A stretch of DNA of 51,672 nucleotides from Halobacteriales archaeon QS_5_70_17 (GCA_003021975.1 PXRR01000005.1:45670-97341), one strand, 5' to 3'; positions 27,841-36,407 are shown, counted from the first letter of the stretch. Made by a program: numbers and translations. The notes: a model not told the origin generated them from the letters alone.

Positions 27841-28389
27841 ATGCGCGTCCGCGACTGGCAGGACATCCTGAACGACGTAGTGGAGTCGGACACGGACGCC
27901 GGTGGGTGGCGCGCCGTGGCCGGCGACCGCCGCGACGGCGTCGGCGAGGACATGTACCTCGGCCACCCGTCGGGGGGAGTCTACCAGCTGAAGACCTACG
28001 CGAAGAACCCCTTCGAGGTCCGCGGCGTCGGCGCCGAGGTCGCCCGGCACATCGACGACGACCTCGACCCGCTGTTCCCGAACGAGGCCTCGGGCCGGTT
28101 CGGCGTCCAGCGACCCGTCGGGGACGAGGACGAAGCTGAGGAAACCGTCACCCGCCTCCAGTCGGTCATCGAAACCCACCGCGACGCCCCGACGACCCCC
28201 GACGCCTTCTTCGAGGACGTGATGGACGCCGTCGACAGTCCCGCGTACGGGCCCATCGAGTACGACGGCTACGACCGTCCTGACGGCCTCGACGACCTCG
28301 CGGACACCTTCGAGGAGGCCGAGGAACTGCTCGAGGCCGACTTCGAGGACGTCGTCCGGGACGACGACGTCGGACGGGGATTCCAGTAG
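27841..28389 (+). CDS. Conserved haloarchaeal hypothetical protein
   Basis: A 182-aa acidic soluble protein starting MRVRDWQDILNDVVESDTDA. A central motif-like stretch is LGHPSGGVYQLKTYAKNPFE, and the C-terminus is an acidic helix (ADTFEEAEELLEADFEDVVR). No signal peptide, membrane segment or enzymatic motif that I recognise. The frame is open upstream to 27523, but that part is the shadow of the hydratase. ATG 27841 opens the first protein-like sequence. Confidence 0.75.
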   Translation: MRVRDWQDILNDVVESDTDAGGWRAVAGDRRDGVGEDMYLGHPSGGVYQLKTYAKNPFEVRGVGAEVARHIDDDLDPLFPNEASGRFGVQRPVGDEDEAEETVTRLQSVIETHRDAPTTPDAFFEDVMDAVDSPAYGPIEYDGYDRPDGLDDLADTFEEAEELLEADFEDVVRDDDVGRGFQ

Positions 28390-28511
28390 CCAGTACGTCG
28401 CTTCTCGCTCGGTCGTCCGCCGGGAGAACCGAGCGACGAGATCTGTGTCCTAGGCGGCCCCCGTCTCCCGTGCCGCTCGGGCGACAGGCGGGGAGGACCG
28501 AGCAGACCGGG

Positions 28512-28835
28512 TCAGGTACGATCGACCTGGACGTGCTCCTCGACGACTACGTCCACGACGCTGTCCGGGTCGGCGAAGTTCGGAACGTCGGCGACCGCTT
28601 CCTCCATCGCCTCGGAGGCCAGCCCCTCCTCCGCGGCTGCCTCGTCTTCGAAGTAGAGCTGGGCCATCCCGTCGAACGGGGCCGACTCGACGTCGGCCGG
28701 GAACGAGATGGTGTACTTGAGCAGCCCGGGGACCCCCTCCGAGGCGATCGGGGCGTGGTCCTCCTGCCAGTAGCGTTCGAACTCCGACTGGTCCGTGCCC
28801 TCCTTCCGATCGAGGTGGAACACTGCCTTGATCAT
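28512..28835 (-). CDS. EthD-family dimeric alpha-beta barrel protein
   Basis: A 107-aa ferredoxin-like-fold protein (dimeric alpha+beta barrel). It begins MIKAVFHLDRKEGTDQSEFE, then RYWQEDHAPIA, the conserved EthD histidine signature, and later MAQLYFEDEAAAEEGL. EthD proteins are small accessory or degradative proteins whose substrates are usually unknown. The TATA-like gttaagcc lies about 30 bp upstream of ATG 28835, with a perfect inverted repeat between them. Divergent from the NTF2-like gene at 28926. Confidence 0.85.
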   Translation of the reverse strand: MIKAVFHLDRKEGTDQSEFERYWQEDHAPIASEGVPGLLKYTISFPADVESAPFDGMAQLYFEDEAAAEEGLASEAMEEAVADVPNFADPDSVVDVVVEEHVQVDRT

Positions 28836-28842
28836 GCGGCGT

Positions 28843-28863
28843 CCGTGGGACGGACTCCCACGG
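28843..28863. promoter_or_regulatory. Inverted repeat between TATA box and EthD start
   Basis: CCGTGGGA (28843-28850) and TCCCACGG (28856-28863) form a perfect 8-bp dyad with a 5-bp spacer, ending directly against the TATA-like cttaac (28864-28869, read on the minus strand). It covers the expected transcription start of the EthD gene, the classic position for an archaeal repressor operator, though it could also be a 5' hairpin. Confidence 0.55.
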
Positions 28864-28925
28864 CTTAACGCTTCGCCCGGACGGCGAGACAGTACGGGTA
28901 AGTCCCGGCGGGTTCTGGGGGAGGT

Positions 28926-29363
28926 ATGGACGTCGAGGACACCGTCCGGGCGTACTACGAGGCGCTGCGTCGGGGCGAGCCGCTGTCGCCGTTCTTCGTC
29001 GAGGGCCCTGACGTGGTGAAGTTCGGCATCTCCGAGCGCCTCGAGGGGTCCGAGGCCGTGGCCGAGGGACTGCGCGCACAGACCCAGACCACCGACGGCT
29101 GGGTCGTCGAGAGTTCGAACCTCGTCGCCGCCGACCGGGGGGACCACGGCTGGTTCTCCGACGAGGTGTTCATGGCCTGGACGGACCGCGAGCGGAGCGT
29201 CCGCTACGAGTTCGACACCCGCTGGAGCGGGACGCTCGTGCGAGTCGAGGGGGGTAAGAGAGGGCCCGGGGACGAGAACGACGGCGCTCCCGCTCCCGAC
29301 TCTGCTCCCGGCGAATGGCGGTTCGCGGGCATGCACGTCAGTACCGCCCGCGAGGGACTCTGA
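28926..29363 (+). CDS. NTF2/SnoaL-like domain protein
   Basis: A 145-aa protein with the cone-shaped NTF2-like fold. It starts MDVEDTVRAYYEALRRGEPL, then FFVEGPDVVKFGISERLEG and a C-terminal WRFAGMHVSTAREG. A Gly/Asp/Pro-rich loop (about 110-130) interrupts the last strands. Family members bind small molecules or act as isomerases or hydratases, and the ligand here is not visible. A strong Shine-Dalgarno ggggagg precedes ATG 28926. Its stop overlaps the next start (tgATG), implying coupled translation with the small membrane protein. Confidence 0.8.
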   Translation: MDVEDTVRAYYEALRRGEPLSPFFVEGPDVVKFGISERLEGSEAVAEGLRAQTQTTDGWVVESSNLVAADRGDHGWFSDEVFMAWTDRERSVRYEFDTRWSGTLVRVEGGKRGPGDENDGAPAPDSAPGEWRFAGMHVSTAREGL

Positions 29364-29584
29364 TGGTCGGACCGATGTCGACCGACGAACGGGAGTGGCT
29401 CGTCGCCCGAATGAAGGTCGCGTTCGTCGTCCTGATCGGCGCCTCGGCCGGCCTGATCACCCTGCTCGGCAGTCCGACGCTGCTCGAGTCCGGACTCGCG
29501 ACCGGCGCCGGCCTGCTGTTCGGCGCGCTGGTCGTTCGGGTCGTCTTTCCGGGGACGGGAACGGTCGAGCGGCGCGGCCGGTAG
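29363..29584 (+). CDS. Small two-helix membrane protein
   Basis: A 73-aa protein with two hydrophobic segments (about 16-34 VAFVVLIGASAGLITLLG and 40-63 ESGLATGAGLLFGALVVRVV) and an Arg-rich tail. The start ATG 29363 shares a base with the stop of the NTF2-like gene, so the two are probably translated together. ATG 29375 is an alternative start. No family recognised. Confidence 0.65.
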   Translation: MVGPMSTDEREWLVARMKVAFVVLIGASAGLITLLGSPTLLESGLATGAGLLFGALVVRVVFPGTGTVERRGR

Positions 29585-29695
29585 CCCGGAAATGCGGCGG
29601 AGTGCGCGAGAGTAGAACCGCGAACGAGCGGCCTGCCGGACAGCCGGCGCGTCGGCGTTCGTGTCGGCTCGGCGGGGCGTGATTCCCGGCCGGTC

Positions 29696-30643
29696 TCAGG
29701 CGACCCGGGTGAGCCACTTGGTCGGGTCGTCGAGTTCCTCGTCGGTCGGGAGGTTTTCGGGGCGCTCCCAGACCAGCGAGGCCGTCTCGACGTCGCGGGC
29801 GGCGACGACTGCCTCGAAGAAGGCCTTGCCGCGCTCGTACTGTCGGCGCTTGCGTCCGAGGCCGAGCAGCCGCCGGAACAGCGTCGTGACGGGCCCGGCG
29901 GCGCTGCGGCGCTCGTCGAGCTTCCGGCGGAGGTCGTCGTACTCGTCGTCGAACGCGCGGTCCATGATCAGCTCCGCGTACCCCTCTACGGCGGTCATGG
30001 TGGCGTCGATCTCGCGGAATGCCTCGCGGTTGAACCGCACCTGCGAGAGGTCCTCGAGCGTCGACTCGATCTGGTCCTCCAGGTAGTCGGTGAGCCAGGG
30101 CGCGGCCCCGAACTCGGCGGCGTGGGCCACCTCGTGGAACGCGATCCAGCGGGTGAACCGGTCGCGGTCGACGTCGAGTTGCGCGGCGACCTTCCCGATG
30201 TTGGGGTGGACGAAGTAGAGGCGGTGGTCGTCGGAGTTCGCGAGCAAGAGGGGGTCGTACTGGCCGAGGACGTTGTTCGCGAGGAAGGCGATCGAGGCGG
30301 CCATCGATCCGGTATTGATCGAGCGTGCGATCCCGGGGACGACGCTCGGGGGCGTCTCGAGTTGCTCGAGGACGCGCTGGAAGGTACCGACGTTCGCGTC
30401 GATCCAGTGGTGGCGGTGCTGGACCTCGATGGTGTCGGGGAGGTCGAACTCGACGGCCGCCACGCTCCGGACGCGGTCGCGGGCAGTCCGCACGTCGTCG
30501 GCGTACCGCTCGCGCTCCGCGTCGGTCAGCGACAGGTCGCCGCGGCCGGTGATCGACTTGGCCGCCTCGCCGACGGCCACCCAGTCGACGGGGCCGTCGC
30601 CCGAGGCGTCCGTCACCGCCCGAGCGGCGCGGTAGAAGCTCAT
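29696..30643 (-). CDS. Zinc-dependent metalloprotease (zincin, DUF2342/F420-associated type)
   Basis: A 315-aa protein with HEVAH at residues 170-174 (HExxH zinc motif) inside FTRWIAFHEVAHAAEFGAAP. A downstream Glu-rich helix carries TAVEGYAELIMDRAFDDEY, a candidate third ligand. It belongs to the zincin_2 family, often annotated coenzyme F420 biosynthesis-associated although no role in F420 synthesis is established. It has no signal peptide and is presumably cytoplasmic. The TATA-like ggcctttgg lies about 25-30 bp upstream of ATG. It is followed downstream on its strand only by the convergent small membrane gene. Confidence 0.85.
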   Translation of the reverse strand: MSFYRAARAVTDASGDGPVDWVAVGEAAKSITGRGDLSLTDAERERYADDVRTARDRVRSVAAVEFDLPDTIEVQHRHHWIDANVGTFQRVLEQLETPPSVVPGIARSINTGSMAASIAFLANNVLGQYDPLLLANSDDHRLYFVHPNIGKVAAQLDVDRDRFTRWIAFHEVAHAAEFGAAPWLTDYLEDQIESTLEDLSQVRFNREAFREIDATMTAVEGYAELIMDRAFDDEYDDLRRKLDERRSAAGPVTTLFRRLLGLGRKRRQYERGKAFFEAVVAARDVETASLVWERPENLPTDEELDDPTKWLTRVA

Positions 30644-30680
30644 AACCGATCCAGGGGGGTCGCCTCCAAAGGCCTTCCGG

Positions 30681-31163
30681 CTACCGTTCTCCGGCCGCCG
30701 TCGGCGCCTCCTCGCGCCCGGCGGGAGCGAACGCGGCCGCCTCGTCGGACTCCTCGCGGCGGAGTTTCACCAGCGCGGTCACCAGCAGGAGGAACGCGAG
30801 GCCGATCAGCGCGGCCACCGCGCCCGTCGACCGGCCGTCGGTATCGGCCCCACTCCCCGTCTCCCCGATTTCGGCCTCGTACCCTCCGTTCTGGTCGTTC
30901 TCGAACTCGAACTCCGTCCCGGAGTCGTCCCACTCCTCGGCGGTCGCGTCGTCCTCGCCCTCGTCGCCCAGTTTCCGCCTCGCGAACAGGACGACGGCGC
31001 CGACCGCCGCGGCTGCCAATAGTCCGAGGACGGCCAGCAGTTCGGGGTTCCGGCCTCCGTCCTCGTCGTCGGGGTCCGGCCGGCCCTCCTCGTAGTAGTG
31101 GCCGAACGGGGCGACGAACGTCGATCCCGAGAGGTCCGCCTCGAACAGCGTAACGTCTGGCAT
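30681..31163 (-). CDS. Membrane protein with two helices and acidic loop
   Basis: A 160-aa protein. The short N-terminal domain (MPDVTLFEADLSGSTFVAPF) is followed by a first membrane segment at about 41-59 (LLAVLGLLAAAAVGAVVLFA), a highly acidic linker (about 65-110) and a second at about 115-131 (AVAALIGLAFLLLVTAL). The tail is Glu/Ala-rich. No known family. ATG 31163 is preferred, with the TATA-like cgctaaatg about 25 bp upstream; ATG/GTG codons further upstream lie in noncoding-like sequence. It ends 37 bp before the metalloprotease gene, so cotranscription is likely. Confidence 0.65.
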   Translation of the reverse strand: MPDVTLFEADLSGSTFVAPFGHYYEEGRPDPDDEDGGRNPELLAVLGLLAAAAVGAVVLFARRKLGDEGEDDATAEEWDDSGTEFEFENDQNGGYEAEIGETGSGADTDGRSTGAVAALIGLAFLLLVTALVKLRREESDEAAAFAPAGREEAPTAAGER

Positions 31164-31330
31164 GGTTTCGACGTCGCTCCCGGAGCATTTAGCGGTTTGG
31201 CCGGCCAAGGGGGTAGGGACTGTGCGATCCGTTCCCCGGGTCAGCGCCCGGGTGTCTCGGTACCCGGGTCAGCGGTCGATTTCGGCTCTCCTCCCGGTGG
31301 TATTAAGGTAACGCGACGTGGCGTTCGCGT

Positions 31331-31516
31331 ATGACCGGCCGACCGCTCGACGTGCTCGAGGAATCGCTCGGGAAGGAAGTCACCGTGGCGCTCAAGGACG
31401 GCGAGATGTACACCGGCGTCCTCTCGGGGTACGACCAGCACATGAACCTCGTCATCGAGGAGGGGGAAGACGTAACGATTATCCGCGGCGACAACGTCGT
31501 CTCGATAACCCCATGA
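31331..31516 (+). CDS. lsm: Sm-like archaeal protein (Lsm)
   Basis: A 61-aa single Sm-fold protein, the archaeal Hfq/Lsm counterpart that forms a heptameric RNA-binding ring. The Sm1 motif is [20 protein letters not shown] and the Sm2 motif is [10 protein letters not shown]. The TATA-like gtattaag at 31300-31307 gives a transcript starting almost at the ATG. The stop overlaps the rpl37e start as ATGA, a linkage seen across archaea. Confidence 0.96.
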   Translation: MTGRPLDVLEESLGKEVTVALKDGEMYTGVLSGYDQHMNLVIEEGEDVTIIRGDNVVSITP

Positions 31517-31689
31517 CTGGCGCAGGAACTCCCTCCCAAGGCAAGAAGAACAAGACCACGCACGTGAAGTGCCGGCGCTGCGGCGAGAAGTCCTACCACT
31601 CGAAGAAGAAGGTCTGTGCGTCCTGTGGCTTCGGCAAGACGGCCAAGCGCCGCGACTACGCCTGGCAGTCGAAGGCCGGCGACAACTGA
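31513..31689 (+). CDS. rpl37e: Ribosomal protein L37e (eL37)
   Basis: A 58-aa large-subunit protein with the zinc ribbon CRRCG (20-24) and CASCG (35-39). The basic body ([15 protein letters not shown]) binds 23S rRNA. Overlaps lsm by four bases, so the two are translationally coupled. Length and residues match archaeal eL37 throughout. Confidence 0.97.
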   Translation: MTGAGTPSQGKKNKTTHVKCRRCGEKSYHSKKKVCASCGFGKTAKRRDYAWQSKAGDN

Positions 31690-31764
31690 GCGGTTCTCTC
31701 TGTCTCTCGTCGTCGTCCGCCAGCGGCGACCACGCGATCTCGGATCGGGGCGCCCTCGACGGAT

Positions 31765-31791
31765 CACGGCCGTGGTTCGTACACGATCGTG
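31765..31791. promoter_or_regulatory. Paired palindromes upstream of purF
   Basis: Two perfect 10-bp palindromes of the form CACGRYCGTG: CACGGCCGTG (31765-31774) and CACGATCGTG (31782-31791), 17 bp centre to centre. The TATA-like ctcttttactct is at about 31835-31846 and purF ATG is at 31867. The pair looks like a tandem operator for a dimeric regulator. No regulator is identified. Confidence 0.55.
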
Positions 31792-31866
31792 CATAGCGCC
31801 GCCGCTCCCGACGGAGGTATCGACAGGACGGTGGCTCTTTTACTCTAGGCGCCCGGAGGGTGATCC

Positions 31867-33342
31867 ATGACTGCCGGGCGGCTCAACGGCCCGACCGAGA
31901 AGTGCGGCGTGGTCGGCGTCTCGCTGGACGGACGGGACGCCGCTCGCCCACTCTACTACGCGCTCTACGCGCTGCAACACCGCGGCCAGGAGTCCGCTGG
32001 GATCGTCACCCACGACGGGTTCCAGCAGTACGACCACGTGGGGATGGGGCTCGTGGGCGACGCCTTCGGGCCGGGTGACCTCGAGGACCTCCGGGGGTCC
32101 TGCGGGATCGGACACGCCCGGTACCCGACCGCGGGGAGCGTCGACTCGGCGTGCGCCCAGCCGTTCTCGGTGTCGTTCAAGAGCGGATCGCTGGGGCTCT
32201 CGCACAACGGCAACCTCGTGAACACCGACGAGGTGCGCGCCGACATCGAGGCCCAGGGGCACGCGTTCACCAGCGACGGCGACACCGAGGTGATCGCACA
32301 CGACCTGGCGCGCAACCTGCTCGACGGCGACCTGATCCGGGCCGTCCGGCGGACGATGAACCGCGTCCACGGGTCGTACGCGCTGACGATCATGCACGAC
32401 GACACCGTCGTCGGCCTCCGCGACCCCGAGGGGAACCGGCCGCTGTGTATCGGCGAACTGGAGGACGGCTACGTCCTCGCCAGCGAGAGCGCGGCCATCG
32501 ACACTCTCGACGGCGACCTGCTCCGGGACGTCCGGCCGGGCGAACTCGTCGTCCTCGAACCCGACGGTCAGGGGTTCGAGACCTACCAGCTCGTCGAGCG
32601 CGAGAACACGGCTCACTGCTTCTTCGAGCACGTCTACTTCGCCCGCCCGGACTCCGTGATCGACGGCAGCCTCGTCTACGAGGTCCGCCGCGGACTCGGG
32701 CGGAAGCTCTGGGAGGAGTCCGGCATCGACTCCGACGTCGTCATGCCCGTCCCGGACTCCGGGCGGGCGTTCGCGTCGGGGTACGCCGAGGCCGCCCAGG
32801 ACGACGGCGCCGACGTCGAGTTCGCGGAGGGGCTGATGAAAAACCGCTACGTCGGCCGGACGTTCATCATGCCGACCCAGGACGAGCGCGAGCGCGCGGT
32901 CCGACTGAAGCTCAACCCCATCCGCTCGACCGTCGAGGGCAAGACCGTCACGCTCATCGACGACTCGATCGTTCGGGGGACGACCTCCACTCAGTTGGTC
33001 GAACTCCTCCAGGAGGCCGGCGCCAAGGCGGTCCACGTGCGCATCGGCGCGCCGCCGATCGTCGCGCCCTGCTACATGGGCATCAACATGGCCTCCCGGG
33101 AGGAGCTAATCGCCGCCGACGGGAGCGTCGAGGACATCCGCGATACCATCGACGTCGACTCGCTGTCGTACCTCTCGATCGACGCCGTCGCCGAGACGCT
33201 CGGCGAGCACCGGCAGGACCTCTGTCTGGGCTGTGTCACCGGCGAGTACCCCTACGACATCGAGGGAGAGACGACCGACCGGGAGGTGAACCGGCCCGTG
33301 ATCGGCGACAGGGACGGCGAACCCGCCCACGCCGACGACTGA
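31867..33342 (+). CDS. purF: Amidophosphoribosyltransferase
   Basis: PurF, 491 aa, commits PRPP to purine synthesis by making phosphoribosylamine with glutamine as amide donor. A 12-residue N-terminal propeptide precedes Cys13 (TEKCGVVGV), the class II amidotransferase nucleophile that should be exposed after processing. The QHRGQESAGI and SHNGNLVN segments are intact. The PRPP loop is VTLIDDSIVRGTTS. All four Cys of the Bacillus-type [4Fe-4S] cluster are present: TAHCFFEH, VAPCYMG and the pair in DLCLGCVTGEY. Expression is probably from the TATA-like box about 25 bp upstream, with paired palindromes above it. Confidence 0.97.
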   Translation: MTAGRLNGPTEKCGVVGVSLDGRDAARPLYYALYALQHRGQESAGIVTHDGFQQYDHVGMGLVGDAFGPGDLEDLRGSCGIGHARYPTAGSVDSACAQPFSVSFKSGSLGLSHNGNLVNTDEVRADIEAQGHAFTSDGDTEVIAHDLARNLLDGDLIRAVRRTMNRVHGSYALTIMHDDTVVGLRDPEGNRPLCIGELEDGYVLASESAAIDTLDGDLLRDVRPGELVVLEPDGQGFETYQLVERENTAHCFFEHVYFARPDSVIDGSLVYEVRRGLGRKLWEESGIDSDVVMPVPDSGRAFASGYAEAAQDDGADVEFAEGLMKNRYVGRTFIMPTQDERERAVRLKLNPIRSTVEGKTVTLIDDSIVRGTTSTQLVELLQEAGAKAVHVRIGAPPIVAPCYMGINMASREELIAADGSVEDIRDTIDVDSLSYLSIDAVAETLGEHRQDLCLGCVTGEYPYDIEGETTDREVNRPVIGDRDGEPAHADD

Positions 33343-33425
33343 CCGCCCTCCGGGACCGTCGCGTTCGGGGGTCGGGGCGTCCGCCGATCCAGATCGCTTT
33401 TTCGCCGGGCCGCCGGACGGACGGT

Positions 33426-34640
33426 ATGACCGGGACGGCCGACCGGCGCTGTCACGCCTGCGGCGCGCGCACCGAGACCGCGCTGGCGCGGTGTGACTGC
33501 GGCGAACCGCTCTGGATCGAGACGCCGGCGACCGCTGTGAGCGAGGACTGGCCGGACGGTCCGGGGCCGACGGGGTCGATGTGGCGCTACGCCGACCTTC
33601 TGGCGACTGACGCCCCGGGCGGCGTCGGTGCGGCCGCCGGGGGGACGCCGCTGGTCCGGACGCCCGCGCTCGACGGCGACGCCGACGGCGGGCGCGTCCG
33701 CGTCAAGGTCGAGGGAGCGAATCCGACGGGCACGTTCAAGGATCGCGGCACGGCGCTGGGCCTCGCGGCCACCGAGGGGCCGGTCGGGACAGTCTCGCAC
33801 GGCAACATGGCGCTGAGCGTCGCCGCGACCGCCGCCGGCGCCGACCGCCCCTGCGTCGTCCTCGTCCCCGACGACATCCCCGAGGGGCGGCTGGGACAGA
33901 TCGCCCAGTTCGACCCGACGCTGTTGCGGGTCGCGGGCGACTACGGGCGCCTCTACGAGCGATCGCTGGCCGTCGGCGCCGACCGCGACGTCGCCTTCCT
34001 CAACTCCGACGTCCCGCTGCGGATGGAGGGCCAGAAGACGCTGGCCTACGAACTCTGCGAGGCGTTCGCGCCGGAGGTGCCCGACGCCGTCGTCCTTCCG
34101 GTTTCCAGCGGCGGGAACGCGAGCGCCGTCTGGAAGGGGCTGCGCGACCTCCGGGCCGCGGGTCGGATCGACCGCCTCCCGCGGCTCTGTCTCGTCCAGG
34201 CGGCCGCCTGCGCGCCGATCGCGCGGGCGTTCGAGGACGGCGCCGAGCGGGTGCGACCGCTCGAGGGCGGTGAGGAGACCGTCGCCTACTCCATCGCGAA
34301 CGCCGACCCCCCGAGCGGGACGCGAGCGCTCGCGGCGGTCCGGGCCACGGGCGGGACCGTCGTCGCCGTCGACGACGACGCGATCCGATCGGCGCGGCGA
34401 CGGTTCGCCGCCGAGACCGGACTGGGGATCGAACCGGCCTCGGCGACCACGCTCGCGGCGCTCGACGCGCTCGGCGAACGGGGGGCGGTCGGCGCCGGCG
34501 ACGACGTCGTCCTCGTAGCGACGGGCACGGGCTTTCGCGAGGCGCCGCCGGATCCCGACGCCACATCGCCCCCGGACCCCGTCGGAATCGACGACCTCGA
34601 CGCCCGCATCGCCGACCTCACCGGCTTCAGGTCCGGGTGA
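33426..34640 (+). CDS. Threonine synthase-like PLP enzyme
   Basis: A 404-aa fold-type II PLP enzyme of the threonine synthase group. It has an N-terminal zinc ribbon (CHACG...CDCG, residues 9-27) and the PLP lysine in ANPTGTFKDRGTA. The substrate loop is VSHGNMALSVAAT and the phosphate-binding Gly loop is PVSSGGNASAVWKG. These support threonine synthase, but cysteate synthase and dehydratase-like relatives share them, and haloarchaea carry several paralogues, so I give no symbol. The TATA-like gcttttt lies about 25 bp before ATG 33426. Its last 14 bp overlap the convergent subtilase gene. Confidence 0.8.
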   Translation: MTGTADRRCHACGARTETALARCDCGEPLWIETPATAVSEDWPDGPGPTGSMWRYADLLATDAPGGVGAAAGGTPLVRTPALDGDADGGRVRVKVEGANPTGTFKDRGTALGLAATEGPVGTVSHGNMALSVAATAAGADRPCVVLVPDDIPEGRLGQIAQFDPTLLRVAGDYGRLYERSLAVGADRDVAFLNSDVPLRMEGQKTLAYELCEAFAPEVPDAVVLPVSSGGNASAVWKGLRDLRAAGRIDRLPRLCLVQAAACAPIARAFEDGAERVRPLEGGEETVAYSIANADPPSGTRALAAVRATGGTVVAVDDDAIRSARRRFAAETGLGIEPASATTLAALDALGERGAVGAGDDVVLVATGTGFREAPPDPDATSPPDPVGIDDLDARIADLTGFRSG

Positions 34641-35856
34641 ACCGGACGACCCGCTCCCCGTCGCGCTCCTCGCAGGTCGCCTCGTAGAACCCGTCGGGGA
34701 GGCAGTCGGCCCCGACGTCGAGGACGGCCATCCGCCGGTCGCCCACCTTGAAGACGACGGCGTCGCTCTCCTCCGGCGTCGGCTCGTCGGGAGGGGTCGG
34801 CTCGCTCGGCTCGCCGGCCTCGCGCAGCGCGCCGCGGTAGTCGACGATGCCGGCGCCATCTCTCGGCTGGCCGGGGATGTCTCGGGCGGCCGCCTCCAGC
34901 GCGCGCTCGACGCCCGCTGGGTCGACCGAGCGCGCCGAGAAGAACTTCGCGACCATGCCAGCCACCTCCGGCGCCGCGAACGAGGTCCCCGAGGCCTTCA
35001 CCCACGGCCCCTCGAGGTCGTTGCCCATGGTCGTCCCGCCGGCCTGGGCCAGCCGGCAGTCCTTGCCGATCGCCGCGAGGTCCGGGTTGTCGCTCTCGGG
35101 GTTGTACGAGGAGAACTCCGCCATCTCGCCCTCGACGGTGCAGGCGCCGACGCCGAACGCCGTCTCGGCGGTCGCGGGGCTGCCGGCCTTCTCCCCCGTG
35201 TTGCCCGCCGCGACGACGTCCCGGACGCCCTTTCGCACGAGGCGGTCGTGCACCCGGTCGATCTGCTGGGACGGCTCCCGGGACCCCCAGGACATGTTGA
35301 CCACGTCGTAGCGCTCGACGTTGTTGTGGAGCCACTCGTAGGCCCGCAGGATGACGTTCGTCTCGGTCTGGCCCTCGCTGCCGAAGATGCGCAGCGAGAT
35401 CAGGTCGGCCTCCGGCGCGAGGCGTGCGACCTGCCCGAGCACGGCCGTCCCGTGGCCGACCTCGTCGCCCCGCCCGTCGCCGGTGACGTCCACCTGCTCG
35501 ACCGCGCTGTCGGAGAACACGGGGTGGCTCGTGTCGACCCCCGAGTCCATCGCGACGACCGTGACCCCCTCGCCGGTCCCCTTCCCGGTCGGGACGTCGT
35601 GGAGGCGGCGGACATCCTCGATGGTTGCGACGTCCCCGGGGGACTCGCTGACGTGTGCCGGCTCCCAGAGCGGTTCGATCGTCGTCGGTTCCTCGACGGC
35701 GACGACCCCGGGATCGCTCAGCAGCGCCGCGTCGTCGTCGAGTTCGACGTACGCGGCGCCGAAGTCGTCGTCGAAGCAGTACGTCTCGAGGACGGTGCAG
35801 TCGGTCCGGTAGAGGAACTCCGGCCGCCGCGCGAGGTAGACGATCTTGCGTGTCAT
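34627..35856 (-). CDS. S8 family subtilisin-like serine protease without signal peptide
   Basis: A 409-aa subtilase with an intact triad: D104 (VVAMDSGVDTSHP), H135 (GHGTAVLG) and S292 (SGTSFAAPEVAG), with oxyanion Asn219 (AAGNTG). The N-terminal 90 residues form an inhibitor_I9-like prodomain (RKIVYLARRPEFLYRTDCTV). The C-terminal region after an acidic Pro-rich linker (about 340-360) forms a small beta domain. I see no Tat or Sec signal, so unlike secreted halolysins this protease appears cytoplasmic. TATA-like aatttaac lies about 60 bp upstream. Convergent overlap of 14 bp with the PLP enzyme gene. Confidence 0.88.
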   Translation of the reverse strand: MTRKIVYLARRPEFLYRTDCTVLETYCFDDDFGAAYVELDDDAALLSDPGVVAVEEPTTIEPLWEPAHVSESPGDVATIEDVRRLHDVPTGKGTGEGVTVVAMDSGVDTSHPVFSDSAVEQVDVTGDGRGDEVGHGTAVLGQVARLAPEADLISLRIFGSEGQTETNVILRAYEWLHNNVERYDVVNMSWGSREPSQQIDRVHDRLVRKGVRDVVAAGNTGEKAGSPATAETAFGVGACTVEGEMAEFSSYNPESDNPDLAAIGKDCRLAQAGGTTMGNDLEGPWVKASGTSFAAPEVAGMVAKFFSARSVDPAGVERALEAAARDIPGQPRDGAGIVDYRGALREAGEPSEPTPPDEPTPEESDAVVFKVGDRRMAVLDVGADCLPDGFYEATCEERDGERVVRFTRT

Positions 35857-36071
35857 GGATTCCGCCGGGACGGGATCGACCCGCTCCCCGCGTTCCCCTG
35901 ATACGGGCGCCCGGGTTAAATTAGTGCACGTGGAGCGCCGAATAGACGGCCGGCGGACGCGCTCGGCCGACCGCCGGCCCGACCGCGACAGGGTCGCTCG
36001 CTGGGCGCTCTCCCCCGCTCCCGGAGTTCGCAGGCCGTTGGTTCAACTGGGTAGAGGAGTTGGTTGGGCAC

Positions 36072-36227
36072 GTGCCAACCTGCGAGAACTGCGACTCCTT
36101 CGTCACGGAGGCGTACGTTCGGGTGTTCGCACCGCCAGAGATGAGTACCGTCCGGGTCTGTCCCAACTGCGAGGACAAGCTCCGAGACGGCGCCCAGGTC
36201 CGCGAGGCGCGCTCCTCACGGCACTGA
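36072..36227 (+). CDS. Tiny zinc-finger protein of the haloarchaeal DUF7563 type
   Basis: A 51-aa GTG-started protein: MPTCENCDSFVTEAYVRVFA..., then VRVCPNCEDKLRDGAQVREA and a stop. Two CxxC pairs (C4/C7 and C30/C33) should bind one zinc. The pattern matches the short zinc-finger proteins annotated DUF7563 in many haloarchaea. The function is unknown. Their size and charge suggest a nucleic-acid or protein adaptor. The 215 bp upstream (35857-36071) holds the subtilase promoter, and the TATA-like ttggttcaac is about 30 bp before this GTG. Confidence 0.8.
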   Translation: MPTCENCDSFVTEAYVRVFAPPEMSTVRVCPNCEDKLRDGAQVREARSSRH

Positions 36228-36407
36228 TCTGCCGCCGCAACCGAGCGTCACTCGTTTTCGGTCCGGGTCGATCGGGCGCCTCTCCCCCAAGGTGCGCTCC
36301 GTCCGCGCCCGGGAGAACCTCCGTCGCCAGCGGTGCCCGTTCCGCCGGTAGTTCCGGCCACGGCGCCGGCGAACTGCGAGCGCGTCCCTCACGCGGCGGA
36401 CCGAGCG

